Source: Pseudonocardia acidicola
GTDB taxonomy: Bacteria > Actinomycetota > Actinomycetes > Mycobacteriales > Pseudonocardiaceae
DNA length: 64,000 bases
Reading direction: 5' to 3'
Assembly: GCF_012911935.1 (NCBI RefSeq)
Contig: NZ_JAAXLA010000014.1
Location: forward strand, 1 to 64,000
Translations under genes and position numbers: made by a program
Part shown: positions 55,624-62,828 of the stretch, one piece after another
Layout: the number at the start of each line of letters is the position of its first letter
Position numbering within the stretch: position 1 is the stretch's first letter
The notes under the pieces: model-generated
What the model was told of the DNA's origin: nothing
Databases searched by the model: none
What the model saw: only the letters and a program-made list of their open reading frames with translations

Positions 55624-55820
55624 CGGGGGTCTCCGATCGTCGGTCTGGGGTGGGCGCGGCGGCGGCCGGCTCCGCCCACCGTAGATCGTCCGTGCCGGTG
55701 CGGGGTGTCCTCGTCCGCGACACCGGCGGTCGTGTCGGCCCCGCCGGACGGCGGGACGACTGACGGGCGGCCCGGTCCGGCGTGGCGGGGGACAGTGATC
55801 GCCCTGCCCCCGGGCGCCGC

Positions 55821-56317
55821 GTGCTCGTCATCGCCTTCATCGCGGTGCCGTCGGCCGCGCTGCTCGCCGCGCCCCCGCCGGCCTGGGGCCGGTGATCAGC
55901 CGGGTCGCCGATCGCCGCCGGCATCACGCCTTCTCCGACCGGGAGGGCGACCCGCACTCGCCGTGGTTGTACGGCACCTCGACGGCCGCGCCGGCCCGTG
56001 GGTTCCTGCATGCCCACGTGGGCCGGCTGCTCAGCCGGGACCTGACCGACGTGCGCCGGTTCGCCCCGGACCTGCTCGCCGATCCCGGGCGGCGCCGGGT
56101 CGACAGTGCGTTCCTGCCGCTGAGTGTGCTCAGCCTGCTGGTGCCGGCCGCGCCCGGCGGGTTGCTCACGGTGTCGTGGTGGGGGCGGGGCCGACTGGAC
56201 ACCTCCGCCCGGCCGATCTGGATCTTCGAATGGCTCGGCTGGGTCAACGACGTGCGCCGGCCCCGGCCCCGTCGGCCGGCCCGGCTCAGCGCTGCGCCGT
56301 CAGGTCGCGCGCGGTGA
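55821..56317 (+). pseudogene. Remnant of an acyl-CoA (delta-9) fatty-acid desaturase
   Basis: Three pieces of a membrane desaturase lie in order. The first is an N-terminal helix VLVIAFIAVPSAALLAAPPPAWGR ending in a stop (55821-55895, read in parts). The second, in the next frame from 55892, is the second His box RRRHHAFSDREGDPHSPW with the following LLHAHVG-like segment (here FLHAHVGRLL) and DLTDVRRFAPDLLADPG. The third is the C-terminal PIWIFEWLGWVNDVRRP. The first His box, most membrane helices and the third His box are missing. The 3' end overlaps the convergent MetE-like gene. Confidence 0.8.
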
Positions 56318-57401
56318 GTGGCGCCGGCGCGCCCGTTATCGCGCACAGCAGGTGGTCGCGGGCGGTGACCATCGCGCTGAGCTTGTCCCGGGCCACCTGT
56401 GCCGGCAGGTGGCGCAGTCCGCAGTCCGGGCTGACGAGCAGCCGGTCGGCGGGCACCACCTCCAGCGCCCGCTCGATCCGCCGCTGCACGACCTCGACGT
56501 CCTCGACCGCCTCGGACTTGACGTCGAGCACGCCGACGCCCAGCACCCGGTCCCACCCGTGGCGCTTCACGAGCTGCAGGTCGTCGTCGCCCTTGCGGGC
56601 GAACTCCAGCAGCAGCTGGTCGACGGTCGCGTCGAGCACCGCCGGGAACAGGAAGTCGTAGTGGCCCTCCCACAGCGGGCGGGCGTAGCGGTTGCCGTAA
56701 CAGACGTGCAGCGCCCAGGTCACCGGCACGTCCTCGGTCACGATGTTGACCGCCTCGACGGCCAGGTCGATCTGCTCGGGGTGGCCGGCCAGGAGCGGCT
56801 CGTCGATCTGCAGCAGCTGCGCGCCGGCGTCGGCCAGCGCGCGGGCCTCCGCGTTGAGCACCCGGGCCAGCGCACGGACCAGGTCGGCCTGGTCCGGGTA
56901 GGCCTCGTTGTGCAGCCGCCGGGACAGCGAGAACGGTCCGGTGAGGGTGAACCTGGTCGGCCGGTCGGTGTAGGTCAGGGTGAAGCGCAGGTCGTCGGCC
57001 AGCCCGAGCGGGCCCGGGGCGTCGGGCTCCGGCATCGGTTCGCTCAGCACCAGGTCCAGGTAGTCGAAGTAGAACACCTTGATCGGGGTGCGTACCCGCA
57101 CCCCGGGGACCCGGGCCAGCAGGTAGTCGATGTCGTTGTCGCGGCGCAGCTCGCCGTCGGAGAGGATGTCGATCCCGGCGACCTCCTGGTCCTTGAGCGC
57201 CGCCTTGATCGCCATGTCGTGCATCTCGGCGAGCTGGGTGCGGCTCAGGCTGCCGTGGTAGACGCCGGTCTTGGCCCGCTCCAGCCAGTCCGGCACTGGC
57301 CAGGACCCGACGACGGTGGTCGGGATCAGCCGGCGCGGCGCCGGGTCCGGGGTGTGCGGGTCCGGGGTGTGCGGGTCCGGGGTGTGCACTGTGCCGGTCA
57401 C
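56286..57401 (-). CDS. MetE-like catalytic-domain methyltransferase (core methionine synthase type)
   Basis: The 371-residue protein matches only the C-terminal catalytic barrel of cobalamin-independent methionine synthase. It has IPTTVVGSWPVPDWLERAK, the substrate Asp in DILSDGELRRDND, zinc ligands in TWALHVCYGNRY and Cys in LLVSPDCGLRHLP. Lacking the N-terminal half, it may use a methyl donor other than polyglutamyl folate, as proposed for the Mes core-MetE families; epoxyalkane:CoM transferases share this fold. It begins GTG 57401, two bases after the stop of the methyltransferase gene. A proline-rich N-terminal tail comes from a 15-bp tandem repeat. Confidence 0.85.
   Translation of the reverse strand: MTGTVHTPDPHTPDPHTPDPAPRRLIPTTVVGSWPVPDWLERAKTGVYHGSLSRTQLAEMHDMAIKAALKDQEVAGIDILSDGELRRDNDIDYLLARVPGVRVRTPIKVFYFDYLDLVLSEPMPEPDAPGPLGLADDLRFTLTYTDRPTRFTLTGPFSLSRRLHNEAYPDQADLVRALARVLNAEARALADAGAQLLQIDEPLLAGHPEQIDLAVEAVNIVTEDVPVTWALHVCYGNRYARPLWEGHYDFLFPAVLDATVDQLLLEFARKGDDDLQLVKRHGWDRVLGVGVLDVKSEAVEDVEVVQRRIERALEVVPADRLLVSPDCGLRHLPAQVARDKLSAMVTARDHLLCAITGAPAPLTARDLTAQR
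57351..57388. repeat. 15-bp tandem repeat in the MetE-like N-terminus
   Basis: GGTGTGCGGGTCCGG occurs twice in direct tandem (57351-57365, 57366-57380) plus a partial third copy, encoding HTPDP repeats on the minus strand. The unit is a multiple of three, so copy changes stay in frame. Confidence 0.85.
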
Positions 57402-57403
57402 CG

Positions 57404-58909
57404 TCAGTCCCTCACGTTCACGGTCATGGTGGTGATGTGGGAGCCGGCGCGGTGCGCGAACGGGGCGAAGGTGACGTCGAAGCCCTTGCGGGTGCCGATG
57501 TGGGCGAGCAGCGGGCCGTTCACCCAGTTGACGACCGAGCCGTCGTACTTGCCGGGCCCGCGGAACCCGGTCCGGTACTGATCGATCGCGGTGACGAACA
57601 GGTCGTGGCACTGCAGCCGGCCGAAGGGGTGCAGCAGCGGCAGGGTCTCGGCGAAGCTCGCCGCGGCGCCGTTGGCCACGTGCAGCCGCACGTCACCGCC
57701 GGTGGCGAGCAGCGGGCGCAGCAGTTCGCCGCTGATCCCGGGCGCGATCGTGTAGGTGTCCAGCCCGTGCAGCGGGACGTAGCGCTCCTGCAGCCGCACC
57801 GCGTCCCAGCACGCCCGCCAGAACCCGACCGCGGCGTCCACCCCGCTGAAGTGTGCGGGAGCGGCGTCGGCGAGCAGCGCCGGGCCGAGCCGGAGCAGCT
57901 TGGTCACCAGCCCGCCCAGCGCGTCCGGCGCCACGGCCACCGACCGTGCGATCGCCGCCGCGGCCGGCCCCGCCAGGTAGGCCCGCGCCTGCACCAGGTG
58001 CTCGCGCTGCCCGATCGTCGCGAGCTCGTCGGTCGGCAGGTTGTCGTAGACGTTGGAGATGTAGACGAGGAAGACCTTGAACCGCAGGAACCCCAGCGCC
58101 GTCATCGGGTGCATCGCGTCGAGCACCAGCGAGCTGACGTGCGTGCCGTGGTCGCCCACGTTCGCCCGGGCCAGTTCCAGCACGTGCGGGGAGTAGTCGC
58201 ACATCAGGTAGTGCAGCCGCCGGTAGTACTCGCGGCCGTGCGCGCGGTCGAGCTCGACGAAGGTGTCCAGCCAGGTGCGGGCCTGGTTGCCGTTGCCGAC
58301 GCCGAGTTCGACGACGTAGAGCTCGGCGGGCAGCGCGCGCCGCTCGGCGAGGGCGTCCCACACCGCGAACAGCTCGCCGATCGTCTCCCGGACGGCCTCG
58401 GTGTTGCGGGCGTCGCTGCGGCCACCGGGCAGCGCCGACTCGTAGGTCTTTCCGGTCGCCTGCTCCCAGTCCTGCAGGTGCTGCCAGTACAGCTGGTTGA
58501 ACGCCCAGATCCGGCTGCGGCTGGTCGGTCCCCACTCCTCGAGCGTGACCCGGCCGGGGTCGTCTGCCGTGCCCGGTCCATCGGCCCGGTGGGCGCGCAG
58601 CGCGGCCTCGGTGGCCGCGCCGGCCCCGCCGTCGAGCCGCCGCAGGTCGAGCGCGAGCTCCACCGGGGTGGCGCTGCCGCCGTTGCGCGCGTGGTCGGGC
58701 ACCGCGCTGATCACCGGGCGCACCTCGACGGGTTCGCGGAAGTTGTTGCGGTACTGGATCCAGTCGCAGACCAGCCGCAGCCGGGACAGGTCGGCGTCGG
58801 TCTCGGCGCAGCCGACGGCGGCGCGCAGCACCGGGTCGAGCGCCGCGGTCACGTCGAGCGAGTTCTCCCCGCGCAGCTTCGCGGTCGGACGCACCTCAAC
58901 CAGCAACAA
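57404..58909 (-). CDS. Class I SAM-dependent methyltransferase, large
   Basis: The 501-residue protein has an uncharacterised N-terminal part (about 1-200) and a Rossmann methyltransferase core. SAM motif I is YVVELGVGNGNQARTWLDTF, then comes LHYLMCDYSPHVLELARANV and an FKVFLVYISNVYDNLPTDEL segment, typical of the SAM-dependent methyltransferase family PF02636-like or related. The start is a TTG (LLVEVRPTAKL) with a GGGAGG site. It is upstream of and nearly abutting the MetE-like gene, so the two probably act in one methyl-transfer path, perhaps with S-methylated or homocysteine-derived substrates. The true substrate is unknown. Confidence 0.75.
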   Translation of the reverse strand: MLLVEVRPTAKLRGENSLDVTAALDPVLRAAVGCAETDADLSRLRLVCDWIQYRNNFREPVEVRPVISAVPDHARNGGSATPVELALDLRRLDGGAGAATEAALRAHRADGPGTADDPGRVTLEEWGPTSRSRIWAFNQLYWQHLQDWEQATGKTYESALPGGRSDARNTEAVRETIGELFAVWDALAERRALPAELYVVELGVGNGNQARTWLDTFVELDRAHGREYYRRLHYLMCDYSPHVLELARANVGDHGTHVSSLVLDAMHPMTALGFLRFKVFLVYISNVYDNLPTDELATIGQREHLVQARAYLAGPAAAAIARSVAVAPDALGGLVTKLLRLGPALLADAAPAHFSGVDAAVGFWRACWDAVRLQERYVPLHGLDTYTIAPGISGELLRPLLATGGDVRLHVANGAAASFAETLPLLHPFGRLQCHDLFVTAIDQYRTGFRGPGKYDGSVVNWVNGPLLAHIGTRKGFDVTFAPFAHRAGSHITTMTVNVRD

Positions 58910-58939
58910 CGCCTCCCCTCCCCGGCCGCAACCTCATTG

Positions 58940-58987
58940 CATCGGGGTGGCTTCGCCGGCGTCCAGTGCCGCAAAGCCATCCCGATG
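58940..58987 (-). promoter_or_regulatory. 14-bp hairpin in the leader of the methyltransferase-MetE operon
   Basis: CATCGGGGTGGCTT (58940-58953) pairs with AAGCCATCCCGATG (58974-58987) with one mismatch and a 20-base loop. It begins 31 bases before the TTG start. It may be an attenuator or protein-binding leader; it does not match a riboswitch consensus I know. Confidence 0.45.
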
Positions 58988-59067
58988 GCACGAACCCATG
59001 TGCGGCATCAGCGATCGTCCACCGAGACCGGGTGGGGTATTTTGTGTCCGGGTACAAACCCGGGCCG

Positions 59068-59361
59068 CTACTGCGGTCCGTGCTCCACCGCGATCATCGC
59101 GCGGGCGACCACCGGCCGGAGATGACCGGGCAGCGGGGCGGTGGTCGCACGCAGATGCGCGACGGCCTCCCGTAGCGCGGCCACCTCACCGCGAAGCCCG
59201 GCGATGGTGGCCTGGTCGGCGCGTGCCCGCTCGGTGTCCGCGACGCCACAGATGCGCTCGAGCTCGCGCAGCAGCGGCGCGACCACGCTCGTCGCGTCGG
59301 TGCGGCCGGGCTCCCGGGATACCGTCTCCACGCCCGCTCCTCGGGATAGCTCCGTCGCCAT
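59068..59361 (-). CDS. Small coiled-coil-like hypothetical protein
   Basis: The roughly 97-residue protein has VAPLLRELERICGVADTERARAD and a predicted coiled-coil stretch TIAGLRGEVAALREAVAHLR. A short tail LPGHLRPVVARAMIAVEHG follows. No domain is recognised. The ATG at 59361 has only a weak GGGAT site. It is divergent from the PucR-type regulator (157 bases between starts) and upstream of the methyltransferase operon. A small inverted repeat (CCGGGT-ACAA-ACCCGG, 59048-59063) follows its stop and may terminate it. Confidence 0.6.
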   Translation of the reverse strand: MATELSRGAGVETVSREPGRTDATSVVAPLLRELERICGVADTERARADQATIAGLRGEVAALREAVAHLRATTAPLPGHLRPVVARAMIAVEHGPQ

Positions 59362-59518
59362 GACCAATCCCGCGGAACGCTACCGCCGGCTGATCCGGGC
59401 TCCCATGTCATCGGACACAAATGTTCGGGGCCGCTGTTCATGGTCCGGTCACAAGCGCTGCGAGGACCCGAGCCCACCCTTCGTTGCCGCCGCCCGCGAC
59501 CGCTTCTAGGCTCCCGCC

Positions 59519-60874
59519 ATGGGGCGACCGGAGCCGGCGTCACCGGCACAACGGCCGGCGACCGCCCCGACCTCCGTCCCGGCCCCGGCCCCGGCGGCGC
59601 ACGGCCGGGACCGCCGGGAGAACGTGCTGCTGCGCGAACTCGTCGCGGTGTACAGCCACCTGTCCGGGCTGGCCTCGCAGGACACCGAGGTCGGCGGCGT
59701 GCTGCGGCTGGTGGCGGCTCGCACCGGCGCCGGTGCCACCGTTCTCACCTCCACCCTCGACGTGCTGGCCGCGGTCCCCGACGACGTCGGCGACCGGCTG
59801 CGCGACGGCGTGGGGGCGACCCGGCTGGCGCAGGTGCTGGCCGCGTCGGCGCGCAACCGGCGGCCGGTGACACTGCGCGGCCTCGACGCCGGAGCCGGGG
59901 TGATCGCCGGGGTGATCGTGGTCGCGCCGATCCTGGTCGGCGACGACGTGCCCGCCCACCTGGTCACCCTCAGCGGCCACGACGAGCGGCCCGGCGACGA
60001 GCTCGACGACGACCTCAGCCTGCTGCTCACCGAACACGCCGCCACCATCTGCGGCATCATCATCGGGCGCGACCGGGTCGTGGCCGCCGCCGCGGGCCGG
60101 GCCCGTCGCGACCTGATCGAGGCGCTGCTGCTCGCCCGGGACCGCGACGACGGCGAGGCCGAACGCTGGGCAGGGCACCTCGGGCTCGCCCGCGGCGTCG
60201 ACCACCACGTCCTCGCGGTCGGTGTCGCCACCGCGGCCCCGGCCGGCGTCGCGGGCCCCCGTGGCCGGGTGCTCGACCTCGCCGAACACGCCCTGAGTCG
60301 TCGCGCGCCCACCGCCGTGGTCGCCGGGCGCGAACACGAGGTGGTGGCGGTCGTCCCGGCCGGCGACATCGATCCGCGCGCGCTCGGGGAGCACTGCCTC
60401 GACGTGATCGCGCAGCGCCACCCCGACTCCGCGGTCGTGGTCGGCGTCGGCGGCCGCTGCCGCGGCCCGGCGGACATCGCCCGGTCCTACGCCGAGGCCC
60501 GCCGTGCCATCGACGCGTCGGCCCGGATGGGCCGGTCCGGCCGGGTCGTGGCGTTCGACGACCTCGGCATCCACCGGCTGCTGCTGCAGGTGCCCGATCT
60601 CGGCGAGCTGCGCGCGTTCGCCACCGACGTGCTCGGCGAGCTCGTCGCGGACCGCGAGCACCGCGCCGACCTGCTCAGCACGCTGACCGCCTGGTTCCGC
60701 TGCAACGGCAGCCCGCAGCGCACCGCGCGGGAGCTGCACGTGCACCCGAACACCGTCAGCTACCGGATCCGGCGGGTGGAGGAGATCGCCGGGCTGCGCC
60801 TGGACAGCTACCGGGATCGGCTGATGGCGCAGGTCGCGTGTGAGATCGTCACGGCACTGGGGGAGCGGGGATGA
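59519..60874 (+). CDS. PucR-family transcriptional regulator
   Basis: The 451-residue regulator has a GAF-like N-terminal region (about residues 35-185), a middle GGDEF-like CdaR domain and a C-terminal HTH_30. The HTH reads SPQRTARELHVHPNTVSYRI then RVEEIAGLRLDSYRDRL. PucR proteins usually activate nearby catabolic or one-carbon genes in response to a metabolite. Its stop overlaps the ATG of the homocysteine methyltransferase/MTHFR fusion (GATGA), so regulator and enzyme are co-translated. That coupling suggests it senses a methyl-cycle intermediate. The start is the ATG at 59519, with no clear ribosome-binding site. Confidence 0.9.
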   Translation: MGRPEPASPAQRPATAPTSVPAPAPAAHGRDRRENVLLRELVAVYSHLSGLASQDTEVGGVLRLVAARTGAGATVLTSTLDVLAAVPDDVGDRLRDGVGATRLAQVLAASARNRRPVTLRGLDAGAGVIAGVIVVAPILVGDDVPAHLVTLSGHDERPGDELDDDLSLLLTEHAATICGIIIGRDRVVAAAAGRARRDLIEALLLARDRDDGEAERWAGHLGLARGVDHHVLAVGVATAAPAGVAGPRGRVLDLAEHALSRRAPTAVVAGREHEVVAVVPAGDIDPRALGEHCLDVIAQRHPDSAVVVGVGGRCRGPADIARSYAEARRAIDASARMGRSGRVVAFDDLGIHRLLLQVPDLGELRAFATDVLGELVADREHRADLLSTLTAWFRCNGSPQRTARELHVHPNTVSYRIRRVEEIAGLRLDSYRDRLMAQVACEIVTALGERG

Positions 60875-62667
60875 CCGATTTCGCGGCCGCGCTGGGTACC
60901 CGGGTCCTGGTCGCCGACGGTGCGATGGGCACCGTGCTGCACGCCGCCGGCAATCCGCTGGACCGCGCGTTGCCCGAACTGAACCTGTCCAACGCCACGC
61001 TGGTGCGCTGGGTGCACGACAGCTACCTGCAGGCCGGCGTCGACATCATCCAGACCAACACGTTCGGCGCCAACCGGCTCCGGCTCGACACGAGCGGGCT
61101 GGGCGAGCTGACCCAGGAGATCAACACCGCCGGGGTTCGAGTGGCCCTGGAGGCGGCGCGGGCCGCCGGGCGGCCGGTGTTCGTCGGCGGCTCGGTGTCG
61201 CCCGCGGTGACCATCCAGCAGCGCCGCCGGGTCCCACCGGCGGATCGGGCGCAGGCGCTGCGGGAACAGATCGCCAGCCTCGTCGACGCCGGGGTGGACC
61301 TGATCGTGCTGGAGACCTTCGGCTTCCTCGACGAGCTGGTCGAGGCGGCGACGGTGGCGACCGAGAACGGGGCGGTACCGGTGATCGCGCAGGCCACCTT
61401 CGCCGCCGACGGGCACACGCTCAGCGGGCACACCCCGGCCGAGGTGTGCGCGGCGCTGGGCGAGCTCCCCGTCGCGGTGCTCGGTACGAACTGCACCCTG
61501 GGCCCGCAGCGGCTGCTCGCGATCGTCGGGGAACTGCGTGCGCACACCGGGCTGCCGATCGCGGCCCAGCCCAACGCCGGGTTGCCGCGGCGCACCACCG
61601 CCCTGCGGTTCGAGTACGAGATCGACCCCGAGTACGTCGCGCGCTACGCCGAGCGCCTGGTCGAGGCGGGGGCGACGATCGTGGGCGGATGCTGCGGCAC
61701 CACCCCTGCGCATCTCGAGGCGGTCGTCACGGCCGTGCGGGCGATGCCCGGGCCGGCACCGGAGGCGATCGAGGAGGCGCGGCCGCAGCACCCGCCGGCG
61801 GTCACCGGGTGGACGCCGCGCGAGAGCTTCGTCGTCGCCGCCGAGATCGAGCCGCCACCGGCCGGGCGGGTGGCGGAAGCGGTCGACCGGGCCCGGGCGC
61901 TGCGCGAGCTCGGTGTGGACACGGTGTACGTCGCGGCCGGGGACGGCCCGCGGGCCCGGCTCGACCCGGTCAACCTCGCGGTGCACCTGCAGCACCAGCT
62001 CGCGGTGGCGGCGTTCGCCAGCGTCACCACCTGGGACAAGACGATCATGGCGCTGCAGGCCGACCTGCTCGGCGCGCACGCGCTCGGGGTGCGCCGGATC
62101 GTGTGCGAGACCGGCAACCCACCGCTGCTCGGGGACTATCCGCACGTCGACGGGGTGTGGGACGTCGACTCGGTCGGCCTGGTCGAGCTGCTCGCCGGGC
62201 TCAACGCGGGCCTGGACTGCAACGGCCTGCGGCTGGCCGGCACGACGTCGTTCGAGATCGGTGCGCGGATCAACCCCGGCGCCCGGGACCTGCCCGCGGA
62301 GGCCCGCCGAGCCCTGCGCAAGATCGACGCAGGCGCGCACTTCCTGATCACCCGCCCGGTCTACGAGCTGGAACGGCTGCGCCGGCTGCGCGCGGCGCTC
62401 GGCGCACCGCGGGTGCCGGTGCTGGCCTCGATCCGTCCGCTGGGCGGCTTCGCGGAGGCGGAGTACCTGCGCCACGAGGTGCCCGACGTGACCGTTCCGC
62501 CGGAGACGCTGTCGGTGCTGCAGCGGGCCGGCGACGCGGCGCCGGCCGCGGCGATCGAGCTGGCGGTCGAACTGGTCACGGGGGTTCGGGACCTGGTCGA
62601 CGGGGTGCTGCTGGCCCTGCCGGACGGTCCCGAGGTGGCCGGCCGGCTGCTCGCCGCCGCCCGCTGA
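60871..62667 (+). CDS. Bifunctional homocysteine S-methyltransferase / methylenetetrahydrofolate reductase
   Basis: The 598-residue protein joins a homocysteine methyltransferase domain (about 5-295) to a MetF-type reductase (about 310-590). The first has GTRVLVADGAMGTVLHAAG, QTNTFGANRLRL, LGTNCTLGPQ and the zinc cysteines in VGGCCGTTPAHL. The second begins FVVAAEIEPPPAGR, contains ASVTTWDKTIMALQADLLG, and VCETGNPP. It resembles YitJ of Bacillus. It would make 5-methyltetrahydrofolate and transfer a methyl group to homocysteine from an S-methyl or folate donor. It is coupled to the PucR gene. The MetE-like gene follows after 161 bases on the same strand. Confidence 0.93.
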   Translation: MTDFAAALGTRVLVADGAMGTVLHAAGNPLDRALPELNLSNATLVRWVHDSYLQAGVDIIQTNTFGANRLRLDTSGLGELTQEINTAGVRVALEAARAAGRPVFVGGSVSPAVTIQQRRRVPPADRAQALREQIASLVDAGVDLIVLETFGFLDELVEAATVATENGAVPVIAQATFAADGHTLSGHTPAEVCAALGELPVAVLGTNCTLGPQRLLAIVGELRAHTGLPIAAQPNAGLPRRTTALRFEYEIDPEYVARYAERLVEAGATIVGGCCGTTPAHLEAVVTAVRAMPGPAPEAIEEARPQHPPAVTGWTPRESFVVAAEIEPPPAGRVAEAVDRARALRELGVDTVYVAAGDGPRARLDPVNLAVHLQHQLAVAAFASVTTWDKTIMALQADLLGAHALGVRRIVCETGNPPLLGDYPHVDGVWDVDSVGLVELLAGLNAGLDCNGLRLAGTTSFEIGARINPGARDLPAEARRALRKIDAGAHFLITRPVYELERLRRLRAALGAPRVPVLASIRPLGGFAEAEYLRHEVPDVTVPPETLSVLQRAGDAAPAAAIELAVELVTGVRDLVDGVLLALPDGPEVAGRLLAAAR

Positions 62668-62688
62668 CCGGCGGTTGCGACGATTGAC

Positions 62689-62702
62689 GTGATCCGTGTC
62701 AC
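62689..62702. promoter_or_regulatory. CRP-like half-palindrome ahead of the second MetE-like gene
   Basis: GTGA-TCCGTG-TCAC matches the inner eight bases of the CRP consensus, but the outer T and A are C and G. It lies 127-140 bases before the gene at 62829. A CGCGA-GTACTT-TCGCG palindrome follows at 62703. Confidence 0.35.
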
Positions 62703-62828
62703 GCGAGTACTTTCGCGCCGCGTAGCGGGACGCGCATGTGTCGTGACCTCGTGACCCTCGGCAGTGACTTCGGCCCGTGGCCACCGCGATGTGCGCGCCA
62801 CCCCCACCGGACCGAGGAGAACCCCGCC

